Assembly: GCF_000702945.1 (NCBI RefSeq)
Contig: NZ_JNLE01000003.1
Location: forward strand, 1,907,501-1,971,500
DNA: 64,000 nucleotides
DNA from: Clostridium sp. KNHs205
GTDB lineage: Bacteria > Bacillota > Clostridia > Lachnospirales > Lachnospiraceae
Direction: 5' to 3'
Shown here: piece by piece, positions 33,036 through 42,198 of the stretch
Numbering within the stretch: the stretch's first letter is position 1
Layout: the number at the start of each line of letters is the position of its first letter
Notes under the pieces: model-generated
What the model saw: only the letters and a program-made list of their open reading frames with translations
What the model was told of the DNA's origin: nothing
Database searches by the model: none
Translations under genes and position numbers: made by a program

Positions 33036-35912
33036 ATGTCAGTTCGCACCACCATTGAAATAGCCGGAGCCAGGCAGAATAATCTTAAAAATATCTCTGT
33101 AGAGATTCCCAGGGATAAGTTAACGGTCATAACCGGCGTATCCGGGTCCGGCAAGTCCTCCCTCGCTTTTGATGTTGTGTATGGAGAGGGACAGAGACGG
33201 TTTTTGGATTCCATTTCAACTTTTGCCAAAAGCCGAATCAGTCAGCTTAAGAAAGCAAAGGTAGATTATGTAAGAGGTCTGTCACCGGTTATAGCCATTG
33301 AGCAGAAGAAATCCAACAACAATCCCAGATCAACAGTTGGAACGGTAACTGACATCAGTGATTATCTCAGATTATTGTACGCAACAGCCGGCACGGGTAA
33401 ATGCCCGGTATGCTCTAAACCGCTGAAGCAACTGTCCGCAGCGCAGATAGCAGAGCATATAACTACCTTACCCTCCGGTACAGTCGTGGAACTGAGAGCT
33501 CCCATAAATAAGGTCTTTGGAGAAGATTACAGTTATACCATAGATGAGCTGCGGGAAAAGGGGTATAAGAATCTGCTGGTGGACGGAGAACCCTTCTCAC
33601 TGGCGGATAAAAAGGAACTGGATGAGAGAAAGGAATATCAGCTGGAGCTGGTAATCGACCGTTTCACCTTAAAAGGTGATAATTATATCCAGATTGCAAA
33701 GTCTATTGAAGCGGCAATGCTTTCCCTGGAAGAAGATATTATGATAAAGGTTGAGGTTATGGGCGGAGCAGCGGATTCCTTTTATGAGAACTTTGCCTGT
33801 ACGGAGCACCATTTCTTTTTATGTGATATGCAGCCCTTCCACTTTTCCTTCAATACACCTGCCAGTGCCTGCAGAACCTGTATGGGTGTAGGACTTTCCT
33901 ATGTAGTGGAACCGAGATTTCTGGTAGTCGCTCCGGAGAAGAGCATCAGCAGAGGTGCACTAAAGAATACGGTCTATAATACTTCGGGAAAAGATAGTTA
34001 CCGAACAGTTGTTATGTACAGCCTGTCACAGCAATACGGCTTCAGTCTGGATACGCCCTTTCATGAGCTTCCGAAAGAAATCTGTGACATTCTCTTCTAT
34101 GGTACAAAAGGTGAACTTGTAAAGATGCAGCAGCCTCCTTTTTCCACCAAGAAGAATTGGATAACCGGCAGAGAACGGCCATTCTGGGGCTTTGTACATG
34201 ATTTGGAGAGCTGGTATAAGCATTACATCCGAAAAACTTCTACAACAGAAGCCTTTGAACCAAACTTTATCAAAGAGTGTATGATTGAAAAGGTATGCCC
34301 GGAATGCCATGGTGCAAGGCTAAAGAAACAGCGGCTGTTAATTACCGTAGGCGGAAAAAACATTGATGAGCTGTGCAGGTTACAGCTTCCGGAGCTGATG
34401 GAATTCTTAAACTCCATTACCTTTGATAGAGAAATCCAGGATGTGGCAGCCACGATTATAAGAGAAATTACCACCAGATTAAACCTTTTGATTGATATCG
34501 GTCTTCATTATATCAGCCTTAACCGCAGAAGCGACAGCATATCCGGGGGGGAGATGCAGAGAATAAAGATGTCTACCCAGATCAGCAGTGAGCTGATGGG
34601 TATGCTGTATGTTATGGACGAGCCCAGTATCGGTCTTCATTCCAGGGATTCCTTTAAGGTAATCGAAACCATGAAGAAGCTCAGGGATATTGGTAATACG
34701 GTAATTGTAGTGGAACATGATCTTGATACCATTAAAAGTGCGGATCATATTATTGAAATCGGCCCCGGTCCTGGTATTCACGGCGGAAATGTTGTAGCCC
34801 AGGGTACAATGAAGGATATCATGAAAGAGAAGCTGTCTGTAACAGGGAAGTATTTATCTGGTGCAGCTAAGATAGAAGTACCCATGAGACGGAGAAGCCT
34901 TGGAGACGATTATATATCCATACAGGGAGCCAGGGAAAACAATCTGAAAAATGTAGACCTTGATATTCCTTTGGGAGTATTCGTATGTATAACGGGAGTT
35001 TCCGGTTCAGGAAAGAGCTCCCTGATTAATCAGATTCTCTATAAACAGTTAAAGATAGATATGACAGGAGCGAGAATAACCGCCGGGGAGCACGATTTTC
35101 TCTTTGGCGCAAGCCTTATAAATAATATTATCAACATTGACCAGACACCTATTGGAAGAAATTCCAAATCCAATCCGGCTACCTATATCGGCATCTACGA
35201 TAAAATCAGAGAACTCTTTGCATCTTTACCGGAAGCCCTTAATAAAGGCTATCGAGCGATAGATTTCAGCCTGACCCATGCAGGAGGGACCCGCTGTGAG
35301 CATTGCTCCGGCGATGGTGTAATCGTAACAAACCTTCAGTTTATGGCGGATATTGAGACTGTCTGCCCAATCTGTAAAGGTCTCAGGTTCTCAGAAGAAG
35401 GGCTAGAGATAAAGTACCATGGGAAAAACATCGCGGATGTACTTGAAATGACTGTGGAGGAGGCCTGCGAGTTCTTCTCGGATAACAATTACCTGAAGCA
35501 CAAGCTGGGGATCATGAATGAACTGGGACTTGGCTATATGTGCCTGGGACAGAGTTCCACCACTCTCTCCGGCGGAGAAGCCCAAAGGGTGAAGCTGGCT
35601 TATGAACTGGCAAAGATTAAGAAAGGCGCCCACAATCTTTATATACTGGATGAGCCAACCACCGGTCTTCACTTGTCCGATATCCAGAAGCTCTTATTAA
35701 GCTTAAACAAGCTGGTAGATAAAGGTCATTCAGTTATTGTAATCGAACATCATATGGATGTAATCAAATCTGCGGACTATATTATTGATATGGGACCGGA
35801 AGGCGGCAGCCAAGGCGGTTATGTAGTGGCTGAGGGGACACCGGAACAAGTCTGCAAGGTGGAGAATTCTTATACGGGTAAATATTTAAAAGAAGTAATA
35901 GGTTGTTTATAG
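33036..35912 (+). CDS. UvrA-like ABC ATPase (UvrA paralogue)
   Basis: A 958-residue excinuclease-A-like protein. It has two Walker A motifs (GVSGSGKSS near 35 and 654), two signatures (SGGEMQR near 502 and LSGGEAQR near 845), two DEP(S/T)xGLH motifs, and cysteine pairs for zinc modules (CPVCSKPL, CRTCMGVG, CPECHGARL, CEHCSGDG and CPICKG). The start is at ATG 33036, where AAAGGAGA lies upstream; the ATG at 33003 overlaps the previous stop. No uvrB or uvrC is near, and it is operonic with a nucleotidyltransferase under an AraC/GyrI regulator. UvrA paralogues of this sort are known in intercalating-antibiotic resistance (DrrC/UvrA2-like), so this is probably an accessory resistance copy, not the housekeeping gene. 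Confidence 0.88.
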   Translation: MSVRTTIEIAGARQNNLKNISVEIPRDKLTVITGVSGSGKSSLAFDVVYGEGQRRFLDSISTFAKSRISQLKKAKVDYVRGLSPVIAIEQKKSNNNPRSTVGTVTDISDYLRLLYATAGTGKCPVCSKPLKQLSAAQIAEHITTLPSGTVVELRAPINKVFGEDYSYTIDELREKGYKNLLVDGEPFSLADKKELDERKEYQLELVIDRFTLKGDNYIQIAKSIEAAMLSLEEDIMIKVEVMGGAADSFYENFACTEHHFFLCDMQPFHFSFNTPASACRTCMGVGLSYVVEPRFLVVAPEKSISRGALKNTVYNTSGKDSYRTVVMYSLSQQYGFSLDTPFHELPKEICDILFYGTKGELVKMQQPPFSTKKNWITGRERPFWGFVHDLESWYKHYIRKTSTTEAFEPNFIKECMIEKVCPECHGARLKKQRLLITVGGKNIDELCRLQLPELMEFLNSITFDREIQDVAATIIREITTRLNLLIDIGLHYISLNRRSDSISGGEMQRIKMSTQISSELMGMLYVMDEPSIGLHSRDSFKVIETMKKLRDIGNTVIVVEHDLDTIKSADHIIEIGPGPGIHGGNVVAQGTMKDIMKEKLSVTGKYLSGAAKIEVPMRRRSLGDDYISIQGARENNLKNVDLDIPLGVFVCITGVSGSGKSSLINQILYKQLKIDMTGARITAGEHDFLFGASLINNIINIDQTPIGRNSKSNPATYIGIYDKIRELFASLPEALNKGYRAIDFSLTHAGGTRCEHCSGDGVIVTNLQFMADIETVCPICKGLRFSEEGLEIKYHGKNIADVLEMTVEEACEFFSDNNYLKHKLGIMNELGLGYMCLGQSSTTLSGGEAQRVKLAYELAKIKKGAHNLYILDEPTTGLHLSDIQKLLLSLNKLVDKGHSVIVIEHHMDVIKSADYIIDMGPEGGSQGGYVVAEGTPEQVCKVENSYTGKYLKEVIGCL

Positions 35913-35935
35913 GACCTGGTATTAACATAAAAGCT

Positions 35936-35957
35936 CCTTCCCCTTAAATGGGGAAGG
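35936..35957 (-). terminator. Terminator between convergent uvrA-like and LysM genes
   Basis: CCTTCCCC-TTAAAT-GGGGAAGG. On the minus strand it is followed by AGCTTTTATG, so it mainly serves the LysM gene; the GC-rich stem may also act on the plus strand. Confidence 0.7.
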
Positions 35958-35991
35958 GGACTGCTTCTCTTCTTGCAGTTAAGGTGTTTTC

Positions 35992-36756
35992 CTAGAAATT
36001 TTCTGTGAACTGATTAATTATACCTTCTATCATCATATCTGCCATATCAAGAGCCTGCATTTCTATTTCATCAAATCCTGTAATGCTGTCTGAGAAATTA
36101 TTAGAAATGATATCAACGGCTTCATCTTTTGTCATTGCCAGATGATCATACAGCATTCTCTGCCATTCCTGAGCTGACCAAAAAGGATTGATGCTGCCAA
36201 GGAAAGCTGCAATCTGATCCGCATTCTCATACCAGAGCTTTTCCGTATCGGAAACGGCCTGACTATTATTTTCGATAGCTGCTTTGACAAGGTCCGCTGC
36301 AATTGTCAGATGAGTTGTAAACAGCTCTTCGAATTCACCTGCAATATCTTCTCCATAAAAAGGAATTAAAGCTGCTTCGAAATCTTTGGGGTTGCGAAGG
36401 AGACGTTCAGTAGCGAGTTCTGTATCCGGCAGATTAAAAACCATGCTGAGAATGACCAGACGGGTCCAATAAACATGCTGCTCCCAAAGCATCCGCAAGT
36501 GATTGCTCAAAGCTTCCGCTGTAATGTCCCCATTAGAAATTTCCTGTGCTGGCATTCGGTAGATATCACAGCTTTGAGGAACCAGGATAATATCTCCAAT
36601 ATATAAATTGCTCACATCTAACCCTGGATTAACAGCTGTAATTGCTTGTATGGTGGTATGATGACGCTGAGAAATCATCCATAAGGAATCACCGGACTGG
36701 ATTTCATATGGATGTGAACCTATAGGTAAAGTATACATAATAATATGATCTTTCAT
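35992..36756 (-). CDS. LysM-domain protein
   Basis: About 254 residues from the ATG at 36756, which has AAAGGAAAAA directly upstream; an earlier ATG at 36840 lacks a site. Residues about 11-60 are a LysM module: HPYEIQSGDSLWMISQRHHTTIQAITAVNPGLDVSNLYIGDIILVP. The rest is helical, of about 190 residues, with a repeated acidic and aromatic pattern and no family that I recognise. No signal peptide or lipobox is evident. It may be a spore- or cell-wall-associated protein, since LysM proteins without signals are common among spore-coat proteins; this is speculative. Confidence 0.8.
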   Translation of the reverse strand: MKDHIIMYTLPIGSHPYEIQSGDSLWMISQRHHTTIQAITAVNPGLDVSNLYIGDIILVPQSCDIYRMPAQEISNGDITAEALSNHLRMLWEQHVYWTRLVILSMVFNLPDTELATERLLRNPKDFEAALIPFYGEDIAGEFEELFTTHLTIAADLVKAAIENNSQAVSDTEKLWYENADQIAAFLGSINPFWSAQEWQRMLYDHLAMTKDEAVDIISNNFSDSITGFDEIEMQALDMADMMIEGIINQFTENF

Positions 36757-36909
36757 TTTTTTCCTTTTTTTATAGTATGATATGAGTATTAAAATGTACC
36801 TTGTCATTGAGAATACATAAGAAATCCGACCGGAATCCACTGTATGAATCAGTAAGCATCAAACATGAATTTATCCTTGCAATCAAGAATTAACAATTTA
36901 CTATTACTA

Positions 36910-36929
36910 GCTGTAAACATTTTCCTTAA
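36910..36929 (+). repeat. Direct repeat flanking the IS30 gene, left copy
   Basis: GCTGTAAACATTTTCCTTAA. It recurs with one change at 38617-38636, so the two copies flank the transposase gene in the same orientation. They are not the terminal inverted repeats of the element. Confidence 0.6.
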
Positions 36930-37049
36930 ATGAAGTTGAAAGCTCTATTTTCAGGTATTTCGGGAATTTAGTCCTTCAAAAAGATGGAACTTAGTCTTGC
37001 ACAAAAGGTATAATGGAGTATGATCTTCTGCCTGTCCAGGAGGTACTTT

Positions 37050-38357
37050 ATGACCAATGATAACAGATATCAGAAACATCTTACCCTACAGGATCGATTT
37101 GACATTGAAGATGGATTGAACCACGGTTACACATTGAAAAAGATAGCCGACAAGGTAGGTAAAGACAACTCTACAATTGCAAAGGAAATCAGAAAACACC
37201 GAATCGGAGATGAAGGATATAATACTCACAGCAATGACTGTATGTACCGTTTTTACTGCCAGAAGCAGTCTACGTGTCCTGACTGCGATAGGATGAAAAG
37301 ATGCTGTACTTGTAAGAAAAATGATTGCAGGACATTCTGTCAGGATTATCATTCGGATATGTGCAGGAACATATCCCGTGCACCTTATGTATGTAATGGT
37401 TGCCAAAGTATCTATGACTGTCGCAAACCTCATTTTTTTTACCGGGCAAATATGGCTTATGATACCTATAAATCCCTACTAAAGGATAGTAGAGAAGGAA
37501 TAGCTCTGTCGCGTCAACAGCTTTATGAACTGGATTGCTTAATAACCCCGCTTATTAAACGTGGGCAGTCAATAGCGCACATTTATACAGGCCACAAGGA
37601 TGAAATCCCATGCTCCATGAAGTCATTGTATAATTATATCGATCAGGGGATATTTACTGCTAGGAACATTGATCTTCCTAAGAAGGTAAAATATAAGGCT
37701 CGTAAAAAGAAGAGGAAAGAACCAGTAACTGATTATGCTTACAGGGAAGGTAGGACTTATAAGGATTTTCTGTCATTCATACAGGAGCACCCTGAAACAA
37801 ATGTGGTTGAGCTGGATACGGTACATGGTAGCAATAAAACCGGAAATGTAATGCTCACCATGCTGTTCCGCAACTGTAGCCTGATGCTTATTATACTTAT
37901 GACGGATTGCACTAAGGAATGTGTTAAGAAAGTTTTCGATGGTTTTGAAGCAGCTCTCGGATTTGAAACTTTCACCAATACATTCCCGATTATTCTAACG
38001 GACAATGGCCCTGAATTCAAAGGTCCGGCAGATGTTGAGAAAAGCTTAAGCGGAGGAGAAAGAACTAAAGTATTTTTTTGTGATCCACTGGCATCCTGGC
38101 AGAAAGCTAAGCTTGAAAAGAATCATGGATATATTCGGAAGGTAATACCAAAAGGTATACCTATAACCGGTCTTACACAGGAAGACTTGACATTGTTGGC
38201 AAATCACATTAACTGTACAGCAAGAGCCAGTTTAAATGGCCGCAATCCATTAGAACTGGCTCAGTTACTGCTTGATAAAAAGCTGATTCATGCTGCTGGC
38301 CTTAAACCAGTACCCGCGGATGATATCATGCTAAAGAAATCCTTATTGAAACACTAA
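37050..38357 (+). CDS. IS30-family transposase
   Basis: About 435 residues from ATG 37050, with AGGAGG 6 bases upstream. The N-terminal helix-turn-helix (LTLQDRFDIEDGLNHGYTLKKIADKVGKDNSTIAKEI) is the IS30 type. A cysteine-rich insertion follows, with several C-x-x-C pairs (CPDCDRMKRCCTCKK), making the protein longer than the usual 380. The DDE core is seen as VVELDTVHG, ILTDNGPEFKG and KLEKNHGYIRKVIPKG. The gene looks intact. I could not define terminal inverted repeats with confidence, so the element's ends are open. Confidence 0.93.
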   Translation: MTNDNRYQKHLTLQDRFDIEDGLNHGYTLKKIADKVGKDNSTIAKEIRKHRIGDEGYNTHSNDCMYRFYCQKQSTCPDCDRMKRCCTCKKNDCRTFCQDYHSDMCRNISRAPYVCNGCQSIYDCRKPHFFYRANMAYDTYKSLLKDSREGIALSRQQLYELDCLITPLIKRGQSIAHIYTGHKDEIPCSMKSLYNYIDQGIFTARNIDLPKKVKYKARKKKRKEPVTDYAYREGRTYKDFLSFIQEHPETNVVELDTVHGSNKTGNVMLTMLFRNCSLMLIILMTDCTKECVKKVFDGFEAALGFETFTNTFPIILTDNGPEFKGPADVEKSLSGGERTKVFFCDPLASWQKAKLEKNHGYIRKVIPKGIPITGLTQEDLTLLANHINCTARASLNGRNPLELAQLLLDKKLIHAAGLKPVPADDIMLKKSLLKH

Positions 38358-38650
38358 TTATCAGCTAAAAATATGATACAGGCAGAGGTCAGTCCATGAA
38401 AATGTAAATTCATCGTGTGGAATTTACTTTTAAACGGTATTTTCCAGACGTCTGCTTTTTGTACGCAAAAAACAGCTAAAAACAGTGTCCACAGTTCTAT
38501 TATAGCTATATTAATTTAAAAGTAAACGTAATATTAACTAATAAAATCAATAAAGTAGAGGTTGTGATTACAAAAAACTTCGTTGTAGTCTAGAGGAATT
38601 TCGATTTACATTCAAGGCTGTAAATATTTTCCTTAAGCTGTAAATATTGC
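38358..38650. other. Non-coding stretch after the IS30 gene
   Basis: AT-rich with no gene seen. It contains the right copy of the 20-bp direct repeat (38617-38636) and a further partial copy (GCTGTAAATATTGC, 38637-38650) directly before the ADH promoter. It probably holds the right end of the IS30-type element. Confidence 0.5.
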
Positions 38651-38681
38651 TTGACATATAGTTAACTCGAGGGGTTATGCT
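38651..38681 (+). promoter_or_regulatory. MerR/AdhR-type promoter of the alcohol dehydrogenase gene
   Basis: TTGACA (38651-38656), a 19-base spacer and TATGCT (38676-38681). The spacer contains AGTTAACT starting 4 bases after the -35. The over-long spacer is the hallmark of MerR-activated promoters, and the TAGTTAACT core matches the operators of AdhR/NmlR-like regulators. Confidence 0.75.
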
Positions 38682-38824
38682 GAATATGGAAAAGCTTAAA
38701 TAATATACCATAAATAGATGAATAATATAGTAGCTGCTGCATCTGGTAATACCATAGTAAAAAGATATATGTTTCATGAGACAATAGATAATTTAGTATG
38801 CTTATAAAGCGAAGGGAGAAAGAG

Positions 38825-39991
38825 ATGAATAATTTTGTATATGAAATTCCAACAAAAGTATATTTTGGAGAAAATCAACTGGTGAATTTAGGCGGGGAAT
38901 TGAGAAAGTACGGTAAAAAGGTGCTCTTAACCTATGGTGGTGGTTCCATTAAAAAAATCGGCTTATACGATAAAGTAGTGGAGGAAATAAAAAAGGCAGG
39001 TTTAGAGCTCTTTGAGCTGTCAGGGATCGATCCGAACCCCAGAGTGGCCTCTGTCAATGCAGGTGCTGAAATCTGCAAAAAAGAAGGTATAGAGGTACTG
39101 TTAGCTGTAGGCGGTGGTTCTGTGCTGGATTGCACAAAGTTCATTGGAGCCGCCAATTATTACGAAGGAGATGCCTGGGACATCCTGCTTGGAAAAGTTG
39201 ACGTTAAAGAATGTCTTCCAATTGTTACGGCGCTTACCTTATCGGCTACCGGTTCTGAGATGGATAATGGAGGCGTAATCAGCAACCCGGATACCCAGGA
39301 TAAAATCGGTATGGGATTTCCTGCAATGCTGCCGAAGGTATCCTTTCTTGACCCGACCCTGACCTATACAGTGAACAGGTTTCAGACAGCCTGTGGTGCA
39401 GCTGATATGTTAAATCACATTCTTGAGGTTTATTTTAATATGGAACAGGACCTGTATATGCTTGATACGGTAATGGAAGGTCTTATGAGGACAATTATTC
39501 AATATGCTCCAATTGCTATGAAAGAGCCTGAAAATTATGAAGCCCGTGCCAACCTGATGTGGACTTCTTCCTGGGCCATCAATGGATTTATTGACGGTGG
39601 TAAAAGCCAGGCTTGGAGCTGTCATCCCATAGAACATGAGCTGTCAGCTATTTATGATATCACCCATGGGCTGGGTCTTGCGATTCTAACCCCCAGATGG
39701 CTGGAGTACACGCTGGATGAAACCACAGTTGCTAAATTCTATCAGTTTGGAACCAATGTATTTAATATTGACAGAAACTTAGCTCCTATGGAAGTGGCAA
39801 AGAAGAGCATTGAAAAAATCAGCGAATTCCTGTTTGAAACACTGGAGCTGCAGAGTACTCTTACAGAAATAAGTATTGATGATACCAATTTTGAAATTAT
39901 GGCAGAGAAAGCCTGCCAAAATGATGTTATTCCAGGTTTTAAACCATTAACCAAGCAGGATATAATAAATATTTTCAGGATGTGCCTGTAA
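38825..39991 (+). CDS. Iron-containing alcohol dehydrogenase (butanol dehydrogenase-like)
   Basis: A 388-residue type III ADH from ATG 38825, chosen for AAGGGAG 6 bases upstream. NAD(P) binding is shown by YGGGSIKKIG and AVGGGSVLDCTKF. Metal ligands are in the region AADMLNHILEVYF, in SCHPIEHELSAIYDITHGLGLA, and an Asp at about 200. It is closest to the YugJ/BdhA group, which reduces butyraldehyde and other aldehydes with NAD(P)H. It is preceded by a MerR-type promoter that shares a core with that of the downstream aldo/keto reductase, so the two are co-regulated and probably detoxify aldehydes. Confidence 0.93.
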   Translation: MNNFVYEIPTKVYFGENQLVNLGGELRKYGKKVLLTYGGGSIKKIGLYDKVVEEIKKAGLELFELSGIDPNPRVASVNAGAEICKKEGIEVLLAVGGGSVLDCTKFIGAANYYEGDAWDILLGKVDVKECLPIVTALTLSATGSEMDNGGVISNPDTQDKIGMGFPAMLPKVSFLDPTLTYTVNRFQTACGAADMLNHILEVYFNMEQDLYMLDTVMEGLMRTIIQYAPIAMKEPENYEARANLMWTSSWAINGFIDGGKSQAWSCHPIEHELSAIYDITHGLGLAILTPRWLEYTLDETTVAKFYQFGTNVFNIDRNLAPMEVAKKSIEKISEFLFETLELQSTLTEISIDDTNFEIMAEKACQNDVIPGFKPLTKQDIINIFRMCL

Positions 39992-39995
39992 ACTC

Positions 39996-40026
39996 TTGAC
40001 CTAGAGTTAACTGTACGGTTTATAAT
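39996..40026 (+). promoter_or_regulatory. MerR/AdhR-type promoter of the aldo/keto reductase gene
   Basis: TTGACC (39996-40001), a 19-base spacer and TATAAT (40021-40026). AGTTAACT starts 4 bases after the -35, exactly as in the promoter at 38651. It sits just after the ADH stop codon, so the reductase has its own regulated promoter. Confidence 0.8.
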
Positions 40027-40098
40027 AACAATAACTTTCTGACAATTTAAATTCATTGTTTAAATTAAGTCCATTCTATTTGAAGGAGGAGATATAAA

Positions 40099-41019
40099 AT
40101 GAGAACAATTCAATTAGGAAAATCCGATTTACAGGTACCTGTTATCGCAGTAGGTTGTATGCGCATTAACGGCCTTGAAAAAGTAGACGCGGAGAAGTTT
40201 ATCCGTACAGCCATGGAGAACGGAGCCAATTTCTTTGACCATGCAGACATATACGGAGGGGGAGCTTGTGAGGAGATATTCTCCGAAGCAATCCACATGA
40301 ATTCTGAACTGCGTGAGAAGATGATATTACAGTCCAAATGCGGAATCGTACCGGGACGTATGTTTGATTTCTCAAAAGAACATATTCTTACGTCAGTGGA
40401 CGGTATCTTAAAACGTCTGAAAACAGAATATCTGGATGTTCTGCTGCTACATCGTCCTGATGCCCTTGTAGAACCGGAGGAGGTAGCAGAAGCCTTTGAT
40501 ACTCTGGAGAAAAGCGGGAAAGTACGAAATTTTGGTGTATCAAATCAGAACCCCAACCAGATTCAGCTGCTTCAGAATTCTTTAAAACAGCCTATTATAG
40601 CAAATCAGCTGCAGCTGAGTATAACCAATGCTACTATGATAACCCAGGGACTACAGGTTAATATGCTGGAGGAGGGAGCTGTTAACCGTGATGGAAGTGT
40701 GCTGGATTTCTGCAGATTAAATTCCATTACCATACAGCCCTGGTCACCTTTTCAGTATGGCTTCTTTGAAGGTGTGTTCCTGGGAAATGATAAATTTCCA
40801 AAGCTCAATGAGAAGATTGACGAAATTGCCGGTAAATATGGTGTCAGCAATACAACGATTGCTATGGCATGGCTTCTGCGTCATCCCGCTAAAATGCAGC
40901 CGGTAACCGGAACCATGAATCTCGGACGTCTGCTGGAATGCCTGAAGGCAGCTGAAATAACTCTGACCCGTGAGGAATGGTATCAGATATATCTGGCAGC
41001 AGGGAATATACTGCCCTAA
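40099..41019 (+). CDS. Aldo/keto reductase (YdhF-like)
   Basis: A 306-residue (alpha/beta)8 NADPH-dependent oxidoreductase. The catalytic tetrad is visible: Asp and Tyr in FFDHADIYGGG, Lys in ILQSKCGI, and His in DVLLLHRPD. The C-terminal cofactor site is in VTGTMNLGRLLECLKAAEI. The length and sequence fit the E. coli YdhF subgroup. AAGGAGGAG precedes the ATG. It shares a promoter type with the upstream ADH gene, which points to aldehyde or electrophile stress; the natural substrate is unknown. Confidence 0.93.
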   Translation: MRTIQLGKSDLQVPVIAVGCMRINGLEKVDAEKFIRTAMENGANFFDHADIYGGGACEEIFSEAIHMNSELREKMILQSKCGIVPGRMFDFSKEHILTSVDGILKRLKTEYLDVLLLHRPDALVEPEEVAEAFDTLEKSGKVRNFGVSNQNPNQIQLLQNSLKQPIIANQLQLSITNATMITQGLQVNMLEEGAVNRDGSVLDFCRLNSITIQPWSPFQYGFFEGVFLGNDKFPKLNEKIDEIAGKYGVSNTTIAMAWLLRHPAKMQPVTGTMNLGRLLECLKAAEITLTREEWYQIYLAAGNILP

Positions 41020-41077
41020 GAAGCAGTAATTTTAAAGCTGTTAGCCAATAGGATACTATAGCACGAACGAAACCGAA

Positions 41078-41174
41078 TAAAGCTCAATGACAACTATTTC
41101 CCCTGGTGTTAGACAGATAATAAAATCTGTTTCATAAAAGGAGTCAAACACCCTGTTGTCATGGAGCTTTTTTT
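41078..41174 (+). terminator. Large branched hairpin with T tract after the reductase gene
   Basis: The outer stem is AAAGCTC..ATGACAAC / GTTGTCAT..AGCTTT; inner stems are GGTGTT / AACACC and AGACAGAT / ATCTGTTT. Seven or more T follow. It is larger than a normal terminator and could be a structured regulatory RNA. Confidence 0.65.
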
Positions 41175-41189
41175 ATTTAAAAATTATTG

Positions 41190-41220
41190 TTGACTCTTAC
41201 ATTATGGTATACTCTATACT
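41190..41220 (+). promoter_or_regulatory. MerR-type promoter of the merR gene
   Basis: TTGACT (41190-41195), a 19-base spacer and TATACT (41215-41220). The long spacer indicates autoregulation by the encoded MerR protein. The spacer lacks AGTTAACT, so it differs from the two promoters upstream. Confidence 0.65.
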
Positions 41221-41309
41221 AAAGCTGAGCTCAAGAAAACACATATATGTGTGGTATTGCCTGTCAGGAGGGATAAAATCCGGCAGACGGTACCGACAGA
41301 AAGGATATC

Positions 41310-42128
41310 ATGTTAAAAATAGGAGATTTTTCAAAACTTTCAAGAATCAGTATCCGCATGCTTCGCCATTATGATCTTATTGGGCTGCTTGTACCTGAGA
41401 GCATTGATGATTTTACAGGATATCGGTATTACAGTGAGAATCAGCTTCCCCTGGCCAGTAGAATTGCTGCGCTGAAAGAAATGGGGTTCAGCCTGAATAT
41501 GATTGACAGAATTCTTAAAGTATATGATGATACCGCGTCCTTAAAAGAGTATCTTCTGCTTCAGCAAGCCGAGCTGAAGGAGCAGGCAGAGAAAACCGGC
41601 ATGCAGCTGCGCATTCTTGAAACAACTCTTAATCGAATCGGAAAGGATGATAATATTATGCAGTATAGTGTATCTGTTAAAGAAATGCCGGAAAGATATG
41701 TAGCGAGTCTTAGAAAAATAATCTCGGCTTATGATAAGGAGGGCCTCCTTTGGGAACAGTTAATGAAAGAAGTGGCACCCTTAAGTATTCAATATGCAAA
41801 TCCCTGTAATAGTCTTGCTGTTTTTCACGATAAGGAATTCAAAGAACAGGATCCGGATGTGGAAATACAGATATCTGTACTTGGCAGCTATCAGAACACG
41901 GCAAGTGTCATTTTCAAGACAGTGCCGTCCGTCACAATAGCATCCGCTACTTACAAAGGCGGATATGACCAATTGACTGCAGTAAACCATGCAGTTGCAG
42001 ACTGGGCAAGGGATAACGGCTATGAATTCAGTGAGGATATGTTTACCATCTATCATGTAGGACCGGGGCAGACGAAAAACCCGGAGGAATTTGTAACAGA
42101 AGTGTGCTTTCCTGTAAGTAAAAGGTAG
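41310..42128 (+). CDS. MerR family regulator with GyrI-like effector domain
   Basis: A 272-residue activator. The N-terminal MerR winged helix (about 1-70) is seen in LKIGDFSKLSRISIRMLRHYDLIGLLVPESIDDFTGYRYYSENQL. A coiled-coil dimer helix follows (75-115), then a GyrI-like small-molecule domain (about 120-272, from QYSVSVKEMPERYVASLR to EFVTEVCFPVSKR). This is the BmrR/TipAL layout, in which drug binding activates a promoter with a 19-base spacer; such a promoter lies upstream of the gene. AGAAAGGAT precedes the ATG. Its targets are not certain, because the ADH and AKR promoters carry a different operator core. Confidence 0.92.
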   Translation: MLKIGDFSKLSRISIRMLRHYDLIGLLVPESIDDFTGYRYYSENQLPLASRIAALKEMGFSLNMIDRILKVYDDTASLKEYLLLQQAELKEQAEKTGMQLRILETTLNRIGKDDNIMQYSVSVKEMPERYVASLRKIISAYDKEGLLWEQLMKEVAPLSIQYANPCNSLAVFHDKEFKEQDPDVEIQISVLGSYQNTASVIFKTVPSVTIASATYKGGYDQLTAVNHAVADWARDNGYEFSEDMFTIYHVGPGQTKNPEEFVTEVCFPVSKR

Positions 42129-42198
42129 AAGCTTATTATCTGTAAAGTAAAAGACGCCAGTAATAGGAGTAAGCTGCTGTTTTAAAAGGTAGGAAAAT

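Noticed and set aside
41156-41374. 72-residue frame overlapping the merR start
   Set aside because: It is in a different frame from merR, begins inside the terminator stem, and has no ribosome site.
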